From positions 1 through 64,000 of the forward strand of contig CAIMSP010000071.1 of assembly GCA_903844215.1 (NCBI GenBank): DNA of 64,000 nucleotides, in the 5' to 3' direction. The stretch comes from an uncultured beta proteobacterium. GTDB lineage: Bacteria > Pseudomonadota > Gammaproteobacteria > Burkholderiales > Burkholderiaceae_C. Within the stretch, counting starts at the first letter, position 1; every line of letters starts with the position of its first letter. The translations under genes and the position numbers were made by a program. Of this stretch, positions 1 through 8,682 are shown one piece after another. Below the pieces are notes generated by a model. That model ran no database searches and had not been told where the DNA came from. It was given only the letters and a program-made list of their open reading frames with translations.

Positions 1-326
1 CGGCCCTGTTGCTGCGCCTGCAGCGCGACTACACGCTGCCGTCGATTCTGATCACCGAAAACGGCGCCGCCTTCAAGGACGAGGTGGTGGACGGCCAGGT
101 GCACGATGTGCAGCGCCAGCGCTATATCGAAAGCCACATCGCCGCCGTGCGCGCTGCCATGGCCCAGGGTGTGGTCGTGGACGGCTACTTTGTCTGGAGC
201 CTGCTGGACAACTTCGAATGGGCCTCGGGCTACGAGAAGCGTTTCGGCATCGTGCGCGTGGACTACGACACGCAGCAGCGCACGCTCAAGGACAGCGCGC
301 TGTGGTATCGCCGCTTCCTCACCTAG
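1..326 (+). CDS. GH1 family beta-glucosidase, 3' end only
   Basis: The reading frame is open from the left edge and ends with TAG at 324-326, so about 107 C-terminal codons are visible. They carry the hallmarks of the end of a glycoside hydrolase family 1 barrel: ITENGAAF around the catalytic nucleophile glutamate (I/VTENG motif), and GYFVWSLLDNFEWASGYEKR, the conserved aglycone/glycone-site loop, followed by FGIVRVDYDTQQRTLKDSALWY, the usual family C-terminus. Such enzymes cleave beta-linked glucosides or galactosides in the cytoplasm. It lies 71 bases upstream of a sugar-type ABC ATPase on the same strand, which suggests uptake and hydrolysis of a beta-glucoside in one operon. The acid/base glutamate and N-terminus are outside the window. 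Confidence 0.93.
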   Translation, partial: ALLLRLQRDYTLPSILITENGAAFKDEVVDGQVHDVQRQRYIESHIAAVRAAMAQGVVVDGYFVWSLLDNFEWASGYEKRFGIVRVDYDTQQRTLKDSALWYRRFLT

Positions 327-397
327 TCAGTTGGGGACGGGGCTGGCTCACTGCGTGTGGCTCGGACTGTCCCGCAAGGTTTCACTAAGGATTTCAC

Positions 398-1459
398 ATG
401 GGACATCTGGCGCTCAAGGGCATTCGCAAGAGCTACGGCGACACGGCCGTGATCCACGGCGTGGATCTGCAAGTCAATGACGGCGAGTTCCTCGTCTTCG
501 TTGGGCCTTCGGGCTGCGGCAAATCAACCATGCTGCGCATGATCGCCGGCCTGGAAAGCATCAGCGAGGGCGAGTTGCTGATCGACGGCCAGCGTGCCAA
601 CGAGCTGCGTCCCGCCGACCGGGGCGCGGCCATGGTGTTCCAGAGCTACGCCCTGTACCCGCACATGACGGTGGCCGAGAACATGGGCTTCTCGCTGCGC
701 ATGGCCGGCGTGAGCAAGGTCGAGCGCAACGCCGTGGTGGGCCGCACTGCCGAGGTGCTGCGCATCTCGCATCTGTTGCCGCGCCTGCCCAAGGCCTTGT
801 CGGGCGGCGAGCGCCAGCGCGTGGCGATCGGCCGCGCCATCGTGCGCAAGCCCAAGGTGTTTTTGTTTGACGAGCCGCTGTCCAATCTGGACGCCGCGCT
901 GCGCGTGACCATGCGCATCGAGCTCTCGCGCCTGCACAAGGAACTGGGCACGACCATGATCTACGTGACGCACGACCAGGTCGAAGCCATGACCATGGGC
1001 GACCGCATCGCCGTCTTCAACAAGGGCCGCGTGGAGCAACTCGGCGCGCCCATGGACTTGTACGCGCGACCGGCGAACGAGTTCGTCGCCTGCTTCCTCG
1101 GTGCACCGCGCATCAACCTCGTGCTGCGTCCCGCAGACGGCGCGAGCGCAGGCCAGGTGGCGCTGTGGCGTGCCGCCGCAGTGGGCGTGGACGCGGCCGC
1201 GCACAAGGTGGGCATACGCCCCGAGCATCTGCACCTGGGCGACGCGGCGCAGGGCGTGGCGGCCGAGGTCATGCTGGCCGAGCACCTGGGCGACGCCTCC
1301 ATCATCCATCTGCGCGTCGATGGCGTGGACGAGCTGCTGACGGCCAAGGTGGCGGCCAACGAGGGTCGCGTCGTGGCAGGGCAGCAAGTGGGCCTGAGTT
1401 TCGATCTGAACGGCGCGCTGGCGTTCTCAGCCGACGGGGTTTTGCTGGCTTCTCATTGA
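398..1459 (+). CDS. Sugar ABC transporter ATP-binding protein (MalK/UgpC family)
   Basis: A 353-residue ATPase that powers a carbohydrate importer at the inner membrane. Visible motifs in order: Walker A GPSGCGKST near residue 37, Q-loop MVFQSYALYPHMTV, signature LSGGERQRVAIGRA, Walker B VFLFDEPLSNLDA, and the switch histidine in TMIYVTHDQVEAM. The C-terminal third (about 235-353) is the OB-fold regulatory/TOBE region typical of MalK, UgpC and MsmK (VGIRPEHLHLG). Length fits the family (350-390). The GH1 enzyme upstream implies a beta-glucoside or related oligosaccharide substrate; binding protein and permeases presumably lie left of the window. Exact substrate cannot be told from an ATPase alone, as these subunits can serve several transporters. 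Confidence 0.92.
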   Translation: MGHLALKGIRKSYGDTAVIHGVDLQVNDGEFLVFVGPSGCGKSTMLRMIAGLESISEGELLIDGQRANELRPADRGAAMVFQSYALYPHMTVAENMGFSLRMAGVSKVERNAVVGRTAEVLRISHLLPRLPKALSGGERQRVAIGRAIVRKPKVFLFDEPLSNLDAALRVTMRIELSRLHKELGTTMIYVTHDQVEAMTMGDRIAVFNKGRVEQLGAPMDLYARPANEFVACFLGAPRINLVLRPADGASAGQVALWRAAAVGVDAAAHKVGIRPEHLHLGDAAQGVAAEVMLAEHLGDASIIHLRVDGVDELLTAKVAANEGRVVAGQQVGLSFDLNGALAFSADGVLLASH

Positions 1460-1492
1460 CTCCACGGGCCGCGAACGCCGGGGGCCAAAACG

Positions 1493-1789
1493 TCAGCGCC
1501 AGATTTCGCGGATGCGCTGTGACCCGCTCTCCGGACAAGGCGTCATGCTGAGATCGGACGGAAGTTTCTCGCGGATCGCCGCCAGTGTCGTTGCGAATCG
1601 TGCCACGCCCGTCGCTTGCTCGTTGACCCAAAGGCGCGCCACGAAATGGCCCGGATAGCCGGGCGGGCTCTCGTGAACGGTCCAAATCTGAATCTCGTCC
1701 GTCACGCGAAGGACTCCCGAACCAGCATCAAGCTTGCAGTTTGCGCAGGCGCCATGATCGACATTTTTTGTTTGAACCGAAACGCTCAT
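1493..1789 (-). CDS. Small hypothetical protein
   Basis: A 98-residue frame facing the upstream operon, convergent with the ABC ATPase. The segment EIQIWTVHESPPGYPGHFVA followed by RLWVNEQATGVARF has a balanced, protein-like composition and ends in a basic tail (SQRIREIWR); a CANC pair lies near residue 18. I do not recognise a named family. The start at 1789 is the internal Met (MSVSVQTKN); an upstream ATG at 1819 is possible, and neither has a clear Shine-Dalgarno. Codon-level plausibility and lack of a competing gene support it, but it could be a non-coding open frame in a GC-rich gap. Confidence 0.45.
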   Translation of the reverse strand: MSVSVQTKNVDHGACANCKLDAGSGVLRVTDEIQIWTVHESPPGYPGHFVARLWVNEQATGVARFATTLAAIREKLPSDLSMTPCPESGSQRIREIWR

Positions 1790-2037
1790 GGGAATGCACG
1801 AGCGACAAGCACAGCGCAAGGTCTGGGCTGTGCTGAGAAGTCTTACAGACGACCTGTCACGGGGAAACTGTCCCTTGGGGCAATCGAGCAGAAAAGTGAG
1901 TAAGTTTTCACGGAATGTGCGAACTTATTATCGGCAACAGCGCCAACAGACGAAGCCAGTGTGAAGTTACGCGGCCGCGCCGAGCCCTTTTGGGCGCGGG
2001 CCTGGGGCGCCACGCTGCCGATATACTCGATTGGCCC

Positions 2038-3183
2038 ATGTTGATCGCCACCCCCCAATCGATGCATTTCCCCGCTGCCTTGGCGTTGCAAAGCGGCGCC
2101 TCGATTCGCGGCTACGACCTGAGTTTCGAGACCTATGGGCAGCTCAACGCCGACCACTCCAACGCCGTGCTGGTGTGCCACGCGCTCAACGCCTCGCACC
2201 ATGTGGCCGGCGTGTACGCGGGTCAGGAAAAATCGGAGGGCTGGTGGGACAACATGATCGGCCCGGGCAAGCCGGTGGACACCGACAAGTTCTTCGTCAT
2301 CGGCGTGAACAACCTGGGCTCGTGCTTCGGCTCCACCGGGCCGATGCATATCAACCCCGACAGCGGGCGCATCTACGGTGCGGACTTCCCTGTCGTCACG
2401 GTGGAGGACTGGGTCGATGCGCAGGCACGACTGCTCGACGCCTTGGGCATCGAGACGCTCGCCGCCGTGCTCGGCGGCAGCCTGGGCGGGATGCAGGCGC
2501 TGGGCTGGACGCTGCAGTATCCGCAGCGCGTGCGCCACGCGGTGGTGGTGGCCAGCGCACCCAACCTCACGGCCGAGAACATCGCCTTCAACGAGGTGGC
2601 ACGCCGCGCCATCGTCACCGATCCGGACTTTCACGGCGGGCATTTCTACCAGCACGGCGTCACGCCCAAGCGTGGCCTGCGCATCGCCCGCATGATTGGC
2701 CACATCACCTATCTGAGCGACGACGTGATGAACGAGAAGTTCGGCCGCCAATTGCGCGACACGCTGATTGGCGAGGAAGGGGCCGGGGCCTACAAGTATT
2801 CAACCCAGGAGGTTGAGTTCCAGATCGAGAGTTACCTGCGCTACCAGGGCGACAAGTTTGCCGAGTACTTCGATGCCAACACCTATTTGCTGATCACCCG
2901 CGCCCTGGACTACTTCGATCCGGCGCAGGCGTTCGAGGGCCATCTGAGTCTGGCGCTGGCGCGGGCCACGGCCAAGTTCCTGCTCGTGAGCTTCACCACC
3001 GACTGGCGTTTTTCGCCGCAGCGCAGCCGCGAAATCGTCAAGGCGCTGCTGGACAACCGCCGCCACCTGAGCTACGCGGAAATCGATGCGCCCCACGGGC
3101 ACGACGCCTTCTTGCTCGACGACGCGCGCTACCTGGGCGTGATGCGCTGCTATTTCGACGGCATCGCCAAGGAAACGGCATGA
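2038..3183 (+). CDS. metX: Homoserine O-acyltransferase (acetyl/succinyl) MetX
   Basis: A 381-residue alpha/beta-hydrolase enzyme that acylates homoserine as the first committed step of methionine synthesis in the cytoplasm. The nucleophile elbow is [12 protein letters not shown], with the oxyanion-side sequence [10 protein letters not shown] near the N-terminus; the late histidine is in [12 protein letters not shown] and the aspartate in [10 protein letters not shown]. The start at ATG 2038 gives the standard family N-terminus ([12 protein letters not shown]); an in-frame ATG at 1915 would add 41 residues that do not look like the family. No Shine-Dalgarno precedes 2038, but TATACT lies at 2022-2027. 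The stop overlaps the metW start by 4 bases, so the pair is translationally coupled. Acetyl versus succinyl preference cannot be decided by eye. Confidence 0.95.
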   Translation: MLIATPQSMHFPAALALQSGASIRGYDLSFETYGQLNADHSNAVLVCHALNASHHVAGVYAGQEKSEGWWDNMIGPGKPVDTDKFFVIGVNNLGSCFGSTGPMHINPDSGRIYGADFPVVTVEDWVDAQARLLDALGIETLAAVLGGSLGGMQALGWTLQYPQRVRHAVVVASAPNLTAENIAFNEVARRAIVTDPDFHGGHFYQHGVTPKRGLRIARMIGHITYLSDDVMNEKFGRQLRDTLIGEEGAGAYKYSTQEVEFQIESYLRYQGDKFAEYFDANTYLLITRALDYFDPAQAFEGHLSLALARATAKFLLVSFTTDWRFSPQRSREIVKALLDNRRHLSYAEIDAPHGHDAFLLDDARYLGVMRCYFDGIAKETA

Positions 3184-3764
3184 GCGACCTGGCCACGATT
3201 GAATCCATCGCGCGCCTGGTGCCCGAAGGCGCGCGCGTGCTCGATCTGGGCTGCGGCGACGGCGCCATGCTGGCCTACCTGCAAACCCAGCGCGGCTGCA
3301 GTGGCTACGGCGTGGAGATTGACGACGCCAACGTGCTGGCCTGCGTGCAGCGCGGCGTGAACGTGATTCAGCTCAATCTGGACGAAGGCCTCAATCTGTT
3401 TGAAGACCAGAGCTTTGATGTGGTGCTGCAGATTGACACCCTGCAACACCTGCGCAACGCCGAGGTGATGCTGCGCGAGACGGCGCGCGTGGGTCGCACC
3501 GGCATCGTCGCCTTCCCGAATTTCGGTCACTGGCCGAACCGCCTGAGCGTGCTGCGCGGACGCATGCCGGTCACCCGGCGTCTGCCCTACCAGTGGTACG
3601 ACACGCCCAACATCCGCGTCGGCACCTTCAAGGACTTTGCCGCGCTCGCGGCCAAGAACCAGCTCCAGTTGCTCGATGCCTTCGGCCTGCAGGAAGGCCG
3701 CGAAGTGCGGCTCTGGCCCAACGCCCGGGCCGGCACCGCCGTGTTCAAGCTGCAGCGGCGTTAA
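3180..3764 (+). CDS. metW: Methionine biosynthesis protein MetW
   Basis: A 194-residue SAM-methyltransferase-fold protein. Motif I is [15 protein letters not shown], followed by [14 protein letters not shown] and the family stretch [20 protein letters not shown]. The second half has [15 protein letters not shown] and [19 protein letters not shown], both characteristic of MetW. In Burkholderiales and Pseudomonas metW always follows metX and its product is thought to assist or activate MetX, so the 4-base overlap here agrees with that. Length is normal (about 195). Confidence 0.96.
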   Translation: MSDLATIESIARLVPEGARVLDLGCGDGAMLAYLQTQRGCSGYGVEIDDANVLACVQRGVNVIQLNLDEGLNLFEDQSFDVVLQIDTLQHLRNAEVMLRETARVGRTGIVAFPNFGHWPNRLSVLRGRMPVTRRLPYQWYDTPNIRVGTFKDFAALAAKNQLQLLDAFGLQEGREVRLWPNARAGTAVFKLQRR

Positions 3765-3780
3765 GCCCGGCGACGGCGCC

Positions 3781-5145
3781 ATGAGCACGGCATCCCCAGC
3801 GGCCCCCAGCTTTGCCCAAGCCCTGCGCTTTTGGCTGCGGCTGGGCTTCATCAGCTTTGGCGGACCGGCCGGGCAGATCGCCGTGATGCACCGCGAGCTG
3901 GTGGAGCAAAAGCGCTGGATCTCGGAACAGCGCTTCCTGCACGCCTTGAACTACTGCATGCTGCTGCCCGGCCCGGAAGCGCAGCAACTGGCGACCTACA
4001 TCGGCTGGCTGCTGCACCGCAGCTGGGGTGGCGTGGTGGCGGGCGCGCTGTTTGTGCTGCCCTCGCTCTTCATACTGATTGGCTTGAGCTGGATCTACGT
4101 CGCCTTCGGCACTCTGCCGCTGGTGGCGGGTCTGCTCTACGGCATCAAGCCGGCGGTGGCCGCGATCGTTGTGCAAGCCGTGCAGCGCATCGGCTCCAGG
4201 ACCTTGAAGACGCCGACCAGCGCGCCCTGGCTTTGGCTCATTGCCCTGGGCAGCTTTGTCGCGCTGTATTGCTTCAAGCTGGCGTTTCCGGCGATTGTCC
4301 TGACGGCGGCGCTGCTGGGTTGGATCGGCTCGCGCCTGGCGCCGACGCAGTTCAGCGCCGTGGCCGCGCATGGCGGCTCCAAGACGGCCGCGGCGCAACC
4401 GCCCGCAGCCGTGATCGACGACCATACGCCCACGCCCGAGCACGCGCGCTTCAGGCCGGGGCGCTTGCTCAAGGTGGCGCTGGTGGGCGCGGCGCTGTGG
4501 CTGCTGCCGATGGCGGCACTGATCGCCTGGCAGGGTTGGGACTCGACGCTGGCGCAGATGGCCTGGTTCTTCACCAAGGCGGCGCTGCTCACCTTCGGCG
4601 GCGCCTACGCCGTGCTGCCCTACGTCTATCAGGGTGCGGTCGAGCACTTTGGCTGGCTCAGCGCGGCGCAGATGATCGACGGCCTGGCGCTGGGCGAAAC
4701 CACACCGGGGCCGCTCATCATGGTGGTCGCGTTCGTGGGCTTTCTGGGCGGCTGGAGCCAGCAGGTGCTGGGGCCGCAAGCGCTTTTTTTCGGCGCCGCG
4801 CTGGCGGCCACGGTCGTGACCTGGTTCACTTTTTTGCCGTCCTTCATCTTCATCCTGGCCGGCGGTCCGCTGGTCGAATCGACCCACGGCAAGCTGCATT
4901 TCACCGCGCCGCTGCGCGCCATCACGGCCGCCGTGGTCGGGGTGATCGCCAGCCTCGCGCTGTTCTTCATGGCCCACATCGCGCTCAAACCCGCCGCCGC
5001 TGGACCGTGGCTGGCGCAGCTCGACTGGCCGCCAATTCTGCTGATGCTGGCTGCGGCGCTGGCGCTGTTGCGCTACAAGCGGGGCGTGATTCCGGTGATT
5101 CTGGCCTGCGGCCTGGCGGGCGTCGTGCTGCGGCTGGCGGCCTGA
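3781..5145 (+). CDS. chrA: Chromate transporter, CHR family
   Basis: A 454-residue inner-membrane protein with two homologous CHR halves. The first half starts with FWLRLGFISFGGPAGQIAVM and LLPGPEAQQLATYIGW; the second repeats the pattern as FFTKAALLTFGGAYAVLPYV and LALGETTPGPLIMVVAFVGF. These are the signature motifs of long-chain ChrA chromate efflux proteins, which export chromate from the cytoplasm. The ATG at 3781 lies 16 bases after metW, so it may ride on the metXW transcript; an in-frame earlier start at 3637 would overlap metW and is unlikely. No chrB regulator is nearby. Family membership is clear, but some family members transport other oxyanions. Confidence 0.92.
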   Translation: MSTASPAAPSFAQALRFWLRLGFISFGGPAGQIAVMHRELVEQKRWISEQRFLHALNYCMLLPGPEAQQLATYIGWLLHRSWGGVVAGALFVLPSLFILIGLSWIYVAFGTLPLVAGLLYGIKPAVAAIVVQAVQRIGSRTLKTPTSAPWLWLIALGSFVALYCFKLAFPAIVLTAALLGWIGSRLAPTQFSAVAAHGGSKTAAAQPPAAVIDDHTPTPEHARFRPGRLLKVALVGAALWLLPMAALIAWQGWDSTLAQMAWFFTKAALLTFGGAYAVLPYVYQGAVEHFGWLSAAQMIDGLALGETTPGPLIMVVAFVGFLGGWSQQVLGPQALFFGAALAATVVTWFTFLPSFIFILAGGPLVESTHGKLHFTAPLRAITAAVVGVIASLALFFMAHIALKPAAAGPWLAQLDWPPILLMLAAALALLRYKRGVIPVILACGLAGVVLRLAA

Positions 5146-5148
5146 GCG

Positions 5149-5826
5149 TCACAGGCTGCGGCACAAGGTGTACTGGTTGTCGTCGCTGTAGCTGCTGGCG
5201 GCCGCGCCCGGGGCGGTATTCGCGCCCACCGTGGCCTGCGTTGCCAACACGTTGCCCCGGTCGGCCAGGCCGTCGTCCAACTGGATGTCGATGGCGCGGG
5301 CCGCCTTGCCCGGCACCTGTGACAGGCAGACCGAGAGCGCGGTCACGCCGGCGGCCGAAGTGACGCCGGGGCCGACGCCGATGAATCCGTTGAAGGCGTT
5401 GCGTGGCAGCGCGGCCACGCCGGCGTCGCCCGGATTGCCCGCGATGAAGCCGCCCGCCTTGAGCGCCTGCCAGAAGGCCGCCGCCTCGCCGCCCGCCGTG
5501 AAGACTTGGGCCTGGGTGACCGAGAGCACGCCGTCGTTGTTGCCGAACTCGCTCACGCTGGCCCAGTTGCCGCCCCGGGACTGGAGCGAGGCCAGCGTTC
5601 CCAGCGGCCCGGCGTCATCGCCCGCGAGGCTGTGAAAACGATCGACATAGGCGTGGTACGCGACCGCGACGCTGTTGAGGTCGTTCACGCCACTCTTGAT
5701 TCGGGCACTGTCGATCAATTCCTGGCCCTTGAGGACGCCGCCGAGCAGCAAACCGATGATGACCAGGACGATGGCGATTTCGACCAGGGTGAAGCCCGAC
5801 GCGCGGGTCTGAAGCGGATGTTTCAT
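5149..5826 (-). CDS. Type IV prepilin-like protein (major pilin candidate of the MSHA-like cluster)
   Basis: A 225-residue prepilin. The short basic leader MKHPLQTRASG is followed by the class III cleavage site and hydrophobic helix FTLVEIAIVLVIIGLLLGGV with the conserved Glu5, so it should be processed by a prepilin peptidase and assembled from the inner membrane. Two cysteines near the C-terminus (SVCLSQV and YTLCRSL) could form the usual C-terminal disulphide loop. Start chosen at ATG 5826, preceded by AAGGAA; a longer start at 5883 would place the cleavage site unusually deep. It is the last gene of the minus-strand pilus operon and its stop sits 3 bases from the convergent chrA stop. Confidence 0.85.
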   Translation of the reverse strand: MKHPLQTRASGFTLVEIAIVLVIIGLLLGGVLKGQELIDSARIKSGVNDLNSVAVAYHAYVDRFHSLAGDDAGPLGTLASLQSRGGNWASVSEFGNNDGVLSVTQAQVFTAGGEAAAFWQALKAGGFIAGNPGDAGVAALPRNAFNGFIGVGPGVTSAAGVTALSVCLSQVPGKAARAIDIQLDDGLADRGNVLATQATVGANTAPGAAASSYSDDNQYTLCRSL

Positions 5827-5902
5827 GGATTTTCCTTTCGTTGGCAAGTCAATCGGCCGTTCCCTCTTGTTGTCTCTTTGCACCTTGCGCTGGCAGGCGT
5901 GC

Positions 5903-6625
5903 TCATGGCAGCTTGCCCGCCTGCAGCATGCGGTTGAACAGCAGGCCGGTCGGAAGCCAGCTCACGATGTCGTCGAATTCACCGGCGCCAGCGCCCGCAG
6001 CCGCCGGGCTGGCGCTGACAAAATTGCCATTCCCGTCGCTGTTGTCGATTTCGTCGGCGCTGCTCGGCGCGCTGCGCACAACGCCGCCCGACGTGGTCGC
6101 ACCGAAGCCGTTTTTTCCATGCGAGAGGATGACGGCCGGAACGCCGCTGGCGAGTTCCGTGACGCACAGCGCGGTCGCGCAAACCCGCAGCGTGGCGACC
6201 GAGCCAAGGCCAAAGCTGGCGCCCGGGCTGCGGCTCGAAAAGTTGCTGTTGACGCTGTAGCGAAAGCGGTTGCCCCAGGCATCCAAGCTGGCCACACCAA
6301 GCGTGGCCCAGGGCAGGTTGCCCTCCTGCGTGACGCAGTGGCCGGTGGCCGCCGTCACGTCTTCCAGGCCGTCGTTGGCCGTGCCCGTGGCGCCGGCCAC
6401 GCTCAGGTCCGGACAGGGCAGGTGCGCCGGGGTCTGGCTCGCAGCGTAGCCGAGCAGCGCCTCGCGGGCATCGTCCAGCATGGTTTGCGTCGCCCGGATC
6501 TTTTGCTGTTCGAGCTGCGTGCCCAGTAGGGACAGGCCGCTGGCGCAGAGCAGGCCCACGACGAGCAGCGAAATGGCGACTTCGATCAGCGTGAAGCCGT
6601 GGCCGTGAGTCGGGGCTGGGCGCAT
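5903..6625 (-). CDS. Type IV prepilin-like protein with LPCPD module
   Basis: A 240-residue prepilin. Leader MRPAPTHGHG precedes FTLIEVAISLLVVGLLCASG with Glu5. After the helix comes ATQTMLDDAREALLGYAASQ, then a module with HLPCPDLSV, GNLPWATLGV and DAWGNRFRYSVN. That layout (helix, AREALLGY, LPCPD, LPW) recurs in the large upstream protein at 6640-8682, so the two share a common pilin-type globular domain. It follows that gene by 14 bases and precedes the last prepilin gene by 76. It is likely a minor pilin; which pilin is the main subunit cannot be read from sequence. Confidence 0.82.
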   Translation of the reverse strand: MRPAPTHGHGFTLIEVAISLLVVGLLCASGLSLLGTQLEQQKIRATQTMLDDAREALLGYAASQTPAHLPCPDLSVAGATGTANDGLEDVTAATGHCVTQEGNLPWATLGVASLDAWGNRFRYSVNSNFSSRSPGASFGLGSVATLRVCATALCVTELASGVPAVILSHGKNGFGATTSGGVVRSAPSSADEIDNSDGNGNFVSASPAAAGAGAGEFDDIVSWLPTGLLFNRMLQAGKLP

Positions 6626-6639
6626 GGCACGGATGCGCT

Positions 6640-8682
6640 TCAGTCGGCGCGCAGCACGAACTGGCTCAGGGCCACACCCTGGCGGCGGCTGCCCGAAAGA
6701 AAGCCGCCGGTGACACCGTAGTACACCGAGGCCAGTGCGGCGTCAGGGGCGACGCAGCGTTGCATCGAGGGCGTCTGCACCAGCCGGTCCAGGTCCACGG
6801 CCACGTCGCTGCAATCGCTGCAATCGACCCAGACCGCAACGCGCAGGAAGTCGTTCGGGGCCGCGTGCGCCGCCGGATTGCAGCGGCCGCAGTCGGCATT
6901 GCAGCCCGAGTGAATCTCCACGCGCTGCCGGTGCGTGGCCGGGGGCGACTCCTCGAATCGGTTCGCCGGCCCATGGCGACAAGCCACCGCACGGCCGTCA
7001 CACGCCAGGCTCATGCTGTCGCCCGCTTGCGCGTGGTCGAGATGGCCATGGAGCAGGATGGCGCTGTGGTTTTGCACCGGGTCCAGACTCGGGGCGGGGT
7101 CGCGGTGGACGTCGGTCTCGATGATGATGGAGTGTTGGCCCCAGGGATCGGCGGCGTCCAGCGCGCCCATCATGGCCTTGCTGCCGCAGTGGCCGGGTGC
7201 TGCGCCGACGTCTGCGCCGACCAGTTGCAGCGTGAAGCCATTGCCTCGGTCCACGCCAGCGCCGGTCAGGGCAAAGGCGTCGGCAAACGCGAACCTGAAC
7301 TCGTCGTAGGCGCGCAGTGTCTTGCCCGCCAGTGGCACGGCCGTAGGCGACCAGATGCAGCCGCCCACCGAACCGGCGGCAGCCGCCAAGCCGACCGAAC
7401 CACTGGAGCTATCGATCGTGACACCCGCGCCAACCGGATTGAAGCTGGCCAGATCCTTGTCAAACGACTGCTGCACCTGCCCCGGCGCCAAGCCTTTGAC
7501 GCAGCGCAGCAGGTCGGCACTGGCCTGGACCGGATCGAAAAACCCGGCTCCGGCATAGGCGCCGGCGGCCGGGAAGATCGCGTTCACGCCCTCCAGATAC
7601 ATCGCCGGGTCGCCAAATTGCGTCGCGCTGCCGATGCGCGCCGGCGTGTCGCGCAGCTGGGCACCCAGCGGCGCCACACTGCGCTGCGTGCGCTCGCCGG
7701 CGAAGAACAGCACGGCGCTGCAGCCGCCAAGGCCGTTCAACGTGGGCGCGAGCGCGGGCCGGGCGTAGAGCAGGTTGTTCTGCCAGTGCTTGAGGATGTT
7801 GCCCTTGAGCGGCGCAGCCGGCGCGCAGGCGGCAACGACCTGGTCCACGCCCTTGTTGCCCACCGATGGCGTCAAGCCCAGATGGCCCGGCGGCAGCTTG
7901 TTCAGGCAGAGCTGCAGGTCGCCCAACAGCTGGTCGATGTCGGCCTTGAAGTCGCTGCGCTTCTTCAAGCGATCGAACACATCCTGGGCCGTGATCCAGC
8001 GGCCTTGGTCATTGTTCAACGCGCCTTGCCGACTGTCGGCGTTGCCGAGCACCAGGGTGCTGACCGCGCCAGCGCCGGCCAGCAGCGTGCTGCCCTCCAG
8101 GTAGTTGGCGGCGACCAGGTTGCCGCCGCACTCGGTGTTCGTCCCGGCGCCGAGCCGGGGTTGCCCCGGCAATGCGGCCAGCGGCGCCAGCACGACGGCC
8201 CAAGCCCGGTCGTGCGGCGTGGGCCCCGTCAACGCCGTTCCGGCGGCGTCCTGCAATGTGAACTGACCCAGCGTGTCCCAGTTCAGCGGACTCGCTTTCG
8301 GACTGTCCTTGAGCGCGCCGGAGACCGCGTACCAGAGGCACTCGGCGGCGCTGTCGCGCAGCGGCGCCAGCGCCATCGAGCGCGTCTTCCAGGGCAGTCG
8401 TCCCAGCACCGACACCTGGCTCGCGCCGCAAGGAGGATGGGCCACACCGTCGTTGTTGCTGTCAGGACAGGGCAGATAGCCAAAGACCTCTTCGTCGTTC
8501 ACCAGGTAGCGGTAAGCCGTGGCAAATCCAATCAGCGCTTCCCTGGCCTGGCCCAGGGCCGACGCCGTGATGCGGTCGCGCTCGATTTGCATTCCAGCCG
8601 AGCTTCGAAGCGCAAGCCAGGTCGCCACCACGCCCAACACCAGCAGCAACAGCAACAGCACCGAACCCGCTGCGCGTTTCAT
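6640..8682 (-). CDS. Large pilin-like protein with putative C-terminal L-type lectin domain
   Basis: A 680-residue protein anchored by one N-terminal helix (GSVLLLLLLVLGVVATWLAL), similar to PilX/MshP-type minor pilins but lacking the canonical FTLxE. Residues about 35-110 hold AREALIGFATAY, GYLPCPD and GRLPWKT, the same module as in the next prepilin. From about residue 455 the sequence resembles legume/L-type lectins: GNGFTLQLVGAD, the acidic strand IIIETDVHRDP with a following DPVQNHSAILLHG (metal-site-like), and near the end VYYGVTGGFLSG. The lectin-like part is unusually cysteine-rich (CNADCGRCN, DCSDCSD). Overlap of 4 bases with the gene before it supports co-translation. I infer a tip or adhesin role; the lectin assignment is by motif only. 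Confidence 0.7.
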   Translation of the reverse strand: MKRAAGSVLLLLLLVLGVVATWLALRSSAGMQIERDRITASALGQAREALIGFATAYRYLVNDEEVFGYLPCPDSNNDGVAHPPCGASQVSVLGRLPWKTRSMALAPLRDSAAECLWYAVSGALKDSPKASPLNWDTLGQFTLQDAAGTALTGPTPHDRAWAVVLAPLAALPGQPRLGAGTNTECGGNLVAANYLEGSTLLAGAGAVSTLVLGNADSRQGALNNDQGRWITAQDVFDRLKKRSDFKADIDQLLGDLQLCLNKLPPGHLGLTPSVGNKGVDQVVAACAPAAPLKGNILKHWQNNLLYARPALAPTLNGLGGCSAVLFFAGERTQRSVAPLGAQLRDTPARIGSATQFGDPAMYLEGVNAIFPAAGAYAGAGFFDPVQASADLLRCVKGLAPGQVQQSFDKDLASFNPVGAGVTIDSSSGSVGLAAAAGSVGGCIWSPTAVPLAGKTLRAYDEFRFAFADAFALTGAGVDRGNGFTLQLVGADVGAAPGHCGSKAMMGALDAADPWGQHSIIIETDVHRDPAPSLDPVQNHSAILLHGHLDHAQAGDSMSLACDGRAVACRHGPANRFEESPPATHRQRVEIHSGCNADCGRCNPAAHAAPNDFLRVAVWVDCSDCSDVAVDLDRLVQTPSMQRCVAPDAALASVYYGVTGGFLSGSRRQGVALSQFVLRAD

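Noticed and set aside
1820-2037. SAM or SAH riboswitch upstream of metX
   Set aside because: I looked for paired stems and conserved SAM/SAH riboswitch cores and did not find any that I can support.
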